Source: Limonium bicolor (taxonomy: Eukaryota > Streptophyta > Magnoliopsida > Caryophyllales > Plumbaginaceae). From it: a stretch of 64,000 nt of DNA. Shown in pieces: positions 56,380 through 64,000 of this stretch (its first letter is position 1; the number at the start of each line of letters is the position of its first letter). Location: assembly GCA_023374045.1 (NCBI GenBank), contig CM041780.1, positions 171,978,839 to 172,042,838 on the forward strand, given 5' to 3'. Made by a program: the position numbers and the translations under genes. The notes beneath the pieces were generated by a model that searched no databases, had not been told where the DNA came from, and saw nothing but the letters and a program-made list of their open reading frames with translations.

Positions 56380-57711
56380 AGCTTTTGCTTGTCCTCAAGC
56401 AAATAAAGAATATAACTGCTCCAAACCAAAACATTAAACTCCAGGATCAAACATAAGCAGAAGGAAAACAAGCAAAATGGCAATCAGAAAAATCAATCTG
56501 CTCTAAGCTATCAGTTTTCGCAAACAGTGAATAAAGAATAGTTTTAATAAATGCATGAATAGACTGAATTGCATAACTGAAACACATATAGCTTAGGACC
56601 TTTCACCAATTTCATTCCATTACCCTTTGGATGACAAGGGGTGTGAAGTAATACCTTATTCCGCAATACCTTTCAACACCACGCATTCATGATAAAAAAC
56701 TAAAAAAAACTGCAATTAAATATTTCGCATGCAAAAACTTTTCTTTGTCAAGAAATAAAAACAACGATTATTTAATTAATTGCATAGTCATTCCTTCACC
56801 CAGACTTTTCTCTTTATCCATGTAACAACTTTGGGCCAACTATCCCAGATCACGAGATCTTAGGTAGATAGGTGATAAAACACCCCGAGGACTTAATAAC
56901 TAGATAAAAGAGGCCTGATTCGGTTTAGGAAATTTTTGATCAGAGAAGTACCTTGCCTTATCCTTTCATTCCAAACATTCATATCATTCCCAAGATCCAA
57001 AGCTAAATGCATTTAGTCTCCACAATCAGCCAATCCATCAAATTTCAGTGAAAATAGAATAAATTTAAGAAAAATAATTCCGGATTGACAACTTTTAAGC
57101 AGAAAGATTTTTAAGGTTGTCATCAGGCTCAATTCCAAACTTCCACATATATTCTCACCCAAAAAAATTCAACATTTAACGGAAGAAGAGTAGCATATTA
57201 TTAATCACCTAGAGAAACAATAAAAAACTAGTGGTTTCAAGTGATAACTGAAGGTCACTCCCTACCCCACACTTAAAATTAAACAATGTCCTCATTGTGT
57301 GACAAGGCATTGTGAAAAACGTAAAGCTCACAGAAAAACATTTATGTCCAAAGGAAACAGACAACAGGGTAGAACAGTCATTAACAAAAAACAAAAAATG
57401 AAAAAACAAGACAATTAAAACTAGAACTCCCCTGGACTTTGTTGTTGCATGATGTAGAACGACCCCACCCCACACTTGAGCTTTGCTCAAGTGTTGCAGC
57501 CTGGTTGCAGTATCACCATGAATAATTCATCTGAAAAGAAAAATACCAGAAGCAACCAAAACTACAAAACAGAGTTAGTTAAAAATTAATAAAATAACAA
57601 AACCAGGGAAAATAACTACAATACAAATTAAAACTGAAATTAAAGACTAACAAAATAAAATATAAACACTGGGTTGCCTCCCAGCCAGCTGCCCTTCTTT
57701 AACGTCTTTGG
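56380..57711 (-). other. 3' non-coding region of E
   Basis: AT-rich, no coding signal. Holds two extra purine-tract-like words, a CACTTGAGC/GCTCAAGTG hairpin near 57472, and at its start the phrase GGGAGGCAACCCAG that follows integrase in complete Athila elements. That phrase directly after protease marks where the polymerase genes were lost. Confidence 0.6.
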
Positions 57712-58260
57712 CTAGACGTGTCTCGTTCTCTCAAGAGACTCCAGATGATGAGCTTTCTTAGGAACCCATCGACAAGAAGTTCGAGAAGCTTCCAAAACTT
57801 GTTTCGAAGACCTACCAGCATAAAATAGTAGTTGCGCACTCTCAGCATTCAAAGTAATCGTACCGTGAGCAACTTCGATTCGAGCGTCGGCTGTTGCTAG
57901 GAAGGGTCTTCCAAGGATGATAGGAACTGTCGGATCTACAGCCATGTCGAGTACGACAAAATCACAAGGGAAGTACAGATGCTCCACCTTAACCATCACA
58001 TCCTTAGCAATCCCACAAGGATAAACCATCGAGCGATCTGCTAGCTGAAGCGTCATTCGTGTAGGCTGTAAGTCCCCAATCCCAAGCTTTTCAAATACAG
58101 TGTATGGCATGAGACTGATTGACGCTCCCAAATCAGCAAGGCAGTGGTCGAAGTCAATGTCTCCTACTCTGCATGGAATTGTGAAACTTCCAGGATCTTT
58201 GCATTTTTCTGGAAGGCGCTTCTGTATGATTGCTGAACAAGTTTCTGTGATCTGAATAGT
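57712..58260 (-). pseudogene. pol: Aspartic protease of E (Athila-type)
   Basis: Reads ADLGASISLMPYTVFEKLGI with catalytic D-L-G-A, then RMTLQLADRSMVYPCGIAKD, VMVKVEHLYFPCDFVVLDM and VPIILGRPFLATADARIEV. This is the retropepsin domain as found in Athila elements, almost complete and open for about 170 codons from upstream of the first Met. It runs on to RKRTRHV-like residues and a stop where RT would be expected. It would cut Gag. Without a polymerase downstream the protein, if made, serves only particle maturation. Confidence 0.85.
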
Positions 58261-58267
58261 CCCTGTC

Positions 58268-59007
58268 TCAAACTAACTTTGTCTTGTTAGATAAAAGCTT
58301 CCTTAAATACTTGGCATAGTTAGGCACCTTCGCAACTAATTCAACAAAAGGAATATCAACAGATAGTTGACGAAGTAAAGTAAGAAACTTATCAAAATCA
58401 CTATCCTCCTTGGAACGCTTGGTTCTATTTGGGAAGGGAAATTGGAGAAGTAACTTCAACTGCAGGTGGTATAGGGGGGGAGATTGGGTGGCTTTGCAAT
58501 TACGCTTATTCTCTAACACCGGTTCCTCTATATTCACCACCTCAAGCTCAATAGTTTTACCTTTACCACTCCTAGTAGTTACCTTCTTCACCATTTCCTT
58601 TTCCTGCAAAGAAGATTTTTTAGCCAAGATATCATCCACTAGTTTAGCATAATTTGGCTTAAAACTTAAGCACATCCGAAAAAGGCATATCCTTAGTTAA
58701 TTTCTTAAAAATTTTAAGAAATTTTCCAAGATGTTCATCAAGGTCCCTTTTCTTTAACCTGTCATGAAAAAGAATAGGTTCTTAAAATTTATGATTAGAA
58801 ACAGAAGAGTAAGAAGGTTGAGTTTCAGGAGACTCCTTCTCCTTTGGTGTTTCAAAAACTTTACTAGGGTCCTCAACCACTGTATGGAGAGAAGAAACTG
58901 GAGCAGCCTCTGAAACATCATTGCTATAATAGTCACGACATTAGCTTGCTCCTTAAGGTTTCTCCCTGACTGAGTAAGCTGCTGAGACAATTCGGCCATC
59001 CGATCTT
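58268..59007 (-). pseudogene. gag: gag-protease linker of E
   Basis: From right to left on the minus strand: MAELSQQLTQSGRNLKEQAN, then charged and serine-rich sequence in changing frames, then FKPNYAKLVDDILAKKSSLQ, TTRSGK, and DFDKFLTLLRQLSVDIPFVE with VPNYAKYLRKLLSNKTKL. The last two match the conserved step just before the protease in Athila polyproteins. Two frameshifts break it. Confidence 0.75.
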
Positions 59008-60367
59008 CATATCTCTATGAATGACTCATGATGTGCAATGAATGAATCCAGCTTACTCTCTTGCGCTGTGAAGCGCTTCTCCGTTGTTGCAACAAATGTA
59101 GCAATCAAAGCTTCTAGATTCGAGGAGGAGCTATTATTAGTTTGCTCTGACTGCTGATGCTGCTGAGGTTGATAATGTGAAAAATTATTACGCTGCTGCC
59201 CAAAATTATTGTTGTCAGGCTGGTATCTTTGATTCTTCTGATTACTGTAAAAGTTATCCGACCTATTCCCAACATAATTAATTGTTTCTCCCTGCTGTGG
59301 TATGCATTGACACATGATGGAATCACTTCCACAAAATTCACAAACAGGAGAGGGAGGGAGTAACTGTAGCAGCACCATTCAGTTGAGGAGTTACCATATT
59401 CACCACTCTCTCGAATTGTTTAGTTAGAGCATCCATCTTGGTTGTAAGAAAAGTGTGGGAATCTACCTCATAAACACCTGCAGCTTTCTTTGAAGAAACT
59501 ACAGAAGAAGCTCTTGCACCACCCCACTGATTAGCTGAGTTTGTCAATGTTTCCAAAAGCTCTTTTATACGGGCAATGGGCAACTCCATAAGGCTTTCAC
59601 CAGCACAAGTATCCACCAGTATTCGGCTCTGGGGGTCCAAGTCTTTATAAAACGATTGTAGGACTACTTCTTCCCCCAAGCCATGGTGAGGAACTCTCTT
59701 AACAATTCCTTTAAATCTCTCCCAAGCTTCAGAAAGAGTTCACTACTGTACTGCTTGAAATTAGTAATTTCCCCCTCATGGTCAACATAAGAGAAGGAGG
59801 GAAATACTTCACCAGAAAAGCATTAGCGAACTCGGTCCAACTGGTGATACTGTTGGGCTCCAAAGAATTCAACCACTCTGCAGCTCGATCTTTCAGTGAA
59901 AATGGAAACAGGGTGAGTCGAGCTACCTCTTGAGATGCTGGAGTAGAACAAGCTCCAACCAGTTGCATGAAGGATGTAAGATGTACATATGGGTCCTCTG
60001 TGACTGTTCCGCTGAACTGTGGCGCATTCAAAAACCATCGTGATGTAATGGGTTTTGAACTGCCATACTACTCCCGCTGGCAGTGCCGGGATCACTATGG
60101 GTGATGTGAGTCCCTCCACATTTGGACGGGTGTAGTCGTTCATCCGTCTCTCCTGGTTAACTTCAACTCCACTCATGTCTGCTTCTTCTTGAATAAACTG
60201 ATCAACTGGAAATTCTGCAGCACAACTGATTTCTTCCTCCTCACCACTGATTCCAGATTGAGCACTTGACAAATTCTCCTAGCTAATCTCTCAATCTCTG
60301 GATCAAGCTCAAATTCTGGTTCTCCTACAGAACGAGTGTATAGACCATAAGCAAGAATTAAAGACAA
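59008..60367 (-). pseudogene. gag: gag of E (Athila-like), frameshifted
   Basis: Starts near FELDPEIERLARRI, then YTRPNVEGLTSPIVIPALPA, then TEDPYVHLTSFMQLVGAC, LTLFPFSLKDRAAEWLNSLE and SITSWTEFANAFLVKYFPPS, the core of Athila gag. A gap and frame change follow near 59700, then VVLQSFYKDLDPQSRILVDT and NQWGGARASSVVSSKKAAGV. A knuckle-like CEFCGSDSIMCQC precedes a Q/N-rich tail. At least three frameshifts. It is cut at the right by LTR G, so the first residues and leader are outside view. Confidence 0.82.
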
Positions 60368-60685
60368 TAAAAGAAAAATAAAATACTAAACTGAAATACC
60401 CCAAACTTAAATATAGTGATTAAGATAATTCTAATCCTTATTTAAGAGCCTAATAATGCGTAAGTAATATGGTGGTAAGGAAAAAATAAATCCAAAAGAA
60501 ATAAAGAAACGCTTAAAAAGCGAAAAACGCTAAGTAAACGTTAAATAACCATAAGAGGTGCGAGACCTGGGGGTAGAGTATTATATGGATCCCAAAGGTT
60601 TAATAAGACCTAAATAATATATGGGAACAACTCCCAAAGAAAACGGATCCAAATAATGTATTAAAACGCTAATAGAACTTTAACG

Positions 60686-60713
60686 CACGTTTTTCGAGAA
60701 GACCCAAAACGTG
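60686..60713 (+). promoter_or_regulatory. CACGTTTT/AAAACGTG hairpin in LTR G
   Basis: Perfect 8-bp arms about 290 bases from the LTR start, matching the position in H. Compared with D (CGCGTTTT/AAAACGCG) both arms changed together. Confidence 0.5.
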
Positions 60714-62571
60714 ATTTAAGTGGTCAAACGAACCCGTAAAAATTATAAGTCATTAAATAAATATTAATAAGCATTTATGAAAGCTTAATAACCAATAAAA
60801 AATAAAGAAACGAGAAAAAATCCGGAAAACGGGCCCGGTTAGTGAACAGTACCCAAACCGGGGTAAAATAACGAGTGTTTCTGTAAAAGACGAAAAATGC
60901 TCCACTAGTATAACTATAGGGGGACCGATTTTTAATAGTCAAATAACCCCTCACACACACACATGTAACTAGCTAATTAAATAAAGAGTCAAAAAAGCAA
61001 AAAGAGGAAGAGTAGAAAAGTAACTCACTTTTCTCTCACCTCACTTTTCCTTATTCTCTCACCTCCCTCTCCTCACCCAGCGATTCTCCTTCTTCATCCT
61101 CCCAAGGCTGGCGATTTTGGAGCTCCCCACAACAACCATGGCTACTCATCTTCTTCTCCAATGCTCCACCTCCATGTGAGCTTCAAATGCAAAAATAATT
61201 ACATATGTAATCCCCTCATCATCCTCTACACTTCCTCTCTTTTCAAAATCCAAAAATGAGGAAGTTCATTTCGTGGGTATACCCCATGGTGAAGAAATAG
61301 CATCAATGTGTAGCTTGGAGTCCCTCTCTCCATTAAGGTAAAAATCTCCATGAGAAACTTAGTTTTCTTCATCTCCTTGGTAACCGATTTTGCCCCATGT
61401 AACACTCCATTTTCTCCCTCTCTTTTGAGCACAATATCAACCTTGCAATGGTGGTGGATTCACTTCTTGAACCAAGGGCTAAAACCCCTCCTAAAAGCTC
61501 AAAAGGTAAACCCTAGAAATTTGTTTAAAACATCTCAATGAGTAAGTATAATCTAAGGGTTAGTATATTAATTATACTTGTTTTGTGTGCTTGGGTGATG
61601 GGAATGGAGTTTGGCAACTCCATTCCCAATGTGGCCGATTTGGGCAAGAAGAAGAAAGGAAGAAGAGAATTGAAAAGGGAATGAAGGAATTATAAGCTCA
61701 AGGTAAGAGCTCTTTATATGTTATTTAATGCATTAGACTATGGGAATGGGAAATAAACTAAAGAACCAAAATCATGTATTGGTATTGTAGTATTGGAAGT
61801 TGGGTATTTGTGAGGAGGATGAGTATTTGAGAATTAGTATGTGGATAGTAGGCCTTGGAGCCAAATGATTGTGTATGAGTATTAGTATTGGTATTTGAAG
61901 AAGTAGTATGGGTGAATGTATGTTGTATTGATTGCTGGTAGGACCCTTGTATGGGTGTGGCTAGAGTAGGAATGAATTGGATGAAGGAGTATGTTTGTGG
62001 AGAAGTTAGAATTGTAGGTAGACTATGGCGAAATTTTGGTAGGAATCGAGCATTAAGGAATGACTTGGTGAATGGGAGAACCAAGGTATGTATTGGGGCA
62101 AGTAGAGATGTTCAATGACCATGGATTGGTAATTGGAGGAGAATGAGGATGAAGCATGTAAAAATCTGTAGCAAGAGTGGTATTGGATGCATTGGAGGAA
62201 TTAGCAAGAATGAGAGTACAAGGTTTAGTAAAATGAATGTTGGACTTGGGCATAGATGTTGTAATGCTTGGAAATGTATTTGGTATGCTAGTAATGGATT
62301 GGTAGTAGATTAGTAGAAGTATGGAGTGAGAGAATTGAGTTTTAAAATCTGTAGCATAGGTGTAACAAAAACTGTTACATGTGTTGTAGAAGAAAGAGAA
62401 GTAAGAAATTGTGTAAGTGGTTGACGAATTTAGTAATGGACTTGGAGGATGAATTAAGGTATTTAGAAAGCCTAATTAGTGCTAAACATGTAGGATGTAT
62501 GTAGGGAAAATTGGGGAAGGAATGGGTAAGGAAAGGAATTGAAAAAACAAAGCCTGTAGCAGTGTTTGCTA

Positions 62572-62918
62572 CCGTCCGACCCAGAGCTGGATCGGACAGT
62601 GGGGTCGGACAAGGCTTAAGCTACGAGAAATAAAAACTTCTGGAATGGCCGACCCAGGGGCCGTGAGTCGGACATGGGTCGGACAGGCAAAAAAACAAAA
62701 TGTTGTCGAAGTTCCTGACTCCGTCCGACCCAGAGGATGAGTCGGACGTGGGTCGGACGCCAATTGGCAACAGGACTGAACTTTATGGAATGGTCCGACC
62801 CAGAGGAGTATGGGTCGGATGGAATAGTGCTGGGTCAAGACGGAAGAATTTCAGAGGATGAAAATCTACTGGAATGGTGACCCAGGGCTTGGGTCGGACG
62901 GGTGGGTCGGACGACCCA
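62572..62918 (+). repeat. CCGACCCAG / GGGTCGGAC array in LTR G
   Basis: Five units of CCGTCCGACCCAGAG and mirrored GGGTCGGAC words in 350 bp, separated by AT-richer spacers with CTGGAATGG or similar. Same place in the LTR as the arrays of A, C and D, but with its own motif. Confidence 0.8.
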
Positions 62919-64000
62919 TAACTTACAAAAAAAAATGTTTATTATATGACTATAGTAATCATATGTATGTATATAATATATGCCTATACACATGTAAGCA
63001 TATATATGTAATAATGCACAATAATGAAGGTAATGATGGTAAGAAATAAAGGTGGTGGATTGTAAGTGAGTAAGGAAACAAGTGTAAGAAGTAATAAGGA
63101 AAATGGTTTCATAACCAAGTAAGAAAGTAATAAAGTAGTAAGTATACATGAGAGTATCAATAAGGAGTAAGTTAGATCAATAATGGATCATTGATCATAC
63201 TACTTCATGTATGTATAGGAATCAAAAGTTGATCCTCGAAGGAACACCCGGTAGTAAGTATACGACGGTGAACGGTATGATTTCTTCATGCCTGTATCCT
63301 AACTTGGTTACCCCGATTTGTGTGCTTATGTGATCACCAATAAGATAAATGCACGAATCGGACTATATTGCACTTAATGTGTTGAACTATTTGTTCTTGT
63401 TGTATCTTTTGAACAATTAGTTTGTATAATTCATGAAATGAATGAATGGAAATGAGAAGTATATGTAAGTATGTGTACTTGTGTATTGTATGTATGTATG
63501 GAAGTGAAGGAGTATACCTTCCACTAATTCCTAACAACCTAACTCCTAACTTGAGTAATGAGTAAATTGGAATGAGTAGTAGAAGTCCGATATAGTTTCG
63601 GCCACGCGTGAGGATAAGGAAACACAAGAGGTTGGATCCGAATCCTGGCTATAATCTTTCCATGGACCAAATCCCTTGAATGGGTAGCATCCTGGATTAG
63701 TGGGCCACCCTAAAGCCCGGTGGTGGGATGTAGTAATCCCTGCCCGGAGGTCATACACTTAACTGGAAGTAAATATGTAAGAAGTAAGTATTGTATGTGT
63801 ATTGGTCTTGACTATTGTAAGTCATGACCTGGAGCAAAAAGAGTATTGAACACCCGATTAACCCGGGTGTGTAATGAAGCTAACTGGACCTTTGTATGTT
63901 GGAGAATTGTATTCCGTATTGTGTATTGAGTATGTAATGAGTATGTATTGTGTATGTGTATTCTGGAGATGGTAAGTAAGTATGGTTGACGTATTGTCTT

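Larger units (their letters stand above)
54345..60392 (-). mobile_element. Element E: Athila-like, gag and protease but no RT or integrase
   Basis: On the minus strand, gag (right) is followed by a linker, an Athila-type protease, a 1.3-kb AT-rich 3' region, a purine tract (TAAGTGTGGGGAAG) after GAGGACAAGCAAAAGC, and a 3' LTR starting TGATAAGTGCGG. These are standard Athila 3' landmarks. RT, RNase H and integrase are missing between protease and 3' region. The 5' end is cut off by LTR G, so the 5' LTR is outside the window. Left LTR edge is approximate. Confidence 0.8.
60393..64000 (+). mobile_element. Tekay-like LTR G, cut by window edge
   Basis: Starts TGAAATACCCC right after TAAAC, which is the likely target duplication. 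It shares with H and D the early hairpin and with A the word GACGGTGAACGGTA (63263-63276). LTRs of this lineage here are about 4 kb, so the last few hundred bases lie beyond the window. It interrupts the gag of E and is younger than E. Short ORFs inside are not credible genes. Whether a full element or a solo LTR follows is unknown. Confidence 0.85.

Noticed and set aside
1..64000. tRNA or rRNA genes
   Set aside because: Only primer-site complements of tRNA 3' ends were found; no cloverleaf with A and B boxes or rRNA-like stretch was noticed by eye.

Overview
The window reads as repeat-dense nuclear DNA of a flowering plant, probably a eudicot. The content shows this: Ty3/gypsy retrotransposons of the Tekay-type chromovirus, Athila-type and Tat/Ogre-like lineages, an L1-type LINE with a plant DUF4283 ORF1, a hAT-like MITE, long LTRs, and no bacterial-style operons. 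I see no intact host gene, rRNA gene or tRNA gene. All lineage names rest on motifs read by eye, not on searches. Layout from left to right: (1) 1-2274, start of a minus-strand Tekay-like LTR cut by the window edge; it has broken the 5' LTR of a short LTR element (2280-4257) that carries a decayed gag and a piece of a host DExH-box RNA helicase resembling chloroplast ISE2. (2) 4258-6013, gene-free AT-rich DNA. (3) 6019-25757, a Tekay-type chromovirus (element A) with 4.1-kb LTRs, an ACCTC target duplication, a Met-tRNA primer site, fragmented gag-PR-RT-RH-INT-chromodomain and a polypurine tract; a gag-only Athila-like element (F, 13976-19066, minus strand) sits inside its RT. (4) 25763-28165, gene-free DNA with a TTGAC cluster and a foldback element. 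(5) About 28170-52430, one L1-type LINE on the minus strand, split by five later insertions: a Tat/Ogre-like element without pol (B, 28366-36459), an LTR of the same family (36981-38674), two Tekay-like solo LTRs (C, 40165-44112; D, 44870-48804) and a hAT-like MITE (49943-50630). Removing these leaves about 5.9 kb, the size of a normal plant L1. (6) 52430-54345, AT-rich DNA with a tandem/inverted repeat block. (7) About 54345-60392, a minus-strand Athila-like element (E) with gag and protease but no RT or integrase in view. (8) 60393-64000, a plus-strand Tekay-like LTR (G) inserted in E gag and running off the window. Nothing here works as a gene network; the window is a stack of insertions whose order can be read from who interrupts whom. 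Element A has the machinery for its own lineage, but every domain is frameshifted in this sequence. B, E and F lack polymerase genes and would depend on relatives. The features most worth a second look are the captured helicase fragment; family-specific CG-rich inverted-repeat arrays inside LTRs or leaders of three unrelated lineages; GT-AG intron-like segments in the gag of A and in the LTR leader of B; polypurine tracts repeated upstream of the true one; and hairpins kept between diverged Tekay-like LTRs, one pair showing a compensatory change. Indel density is uneven along A and a 127-bp flank is duplicated around F, so part of the damage may be assembly or consensus error.
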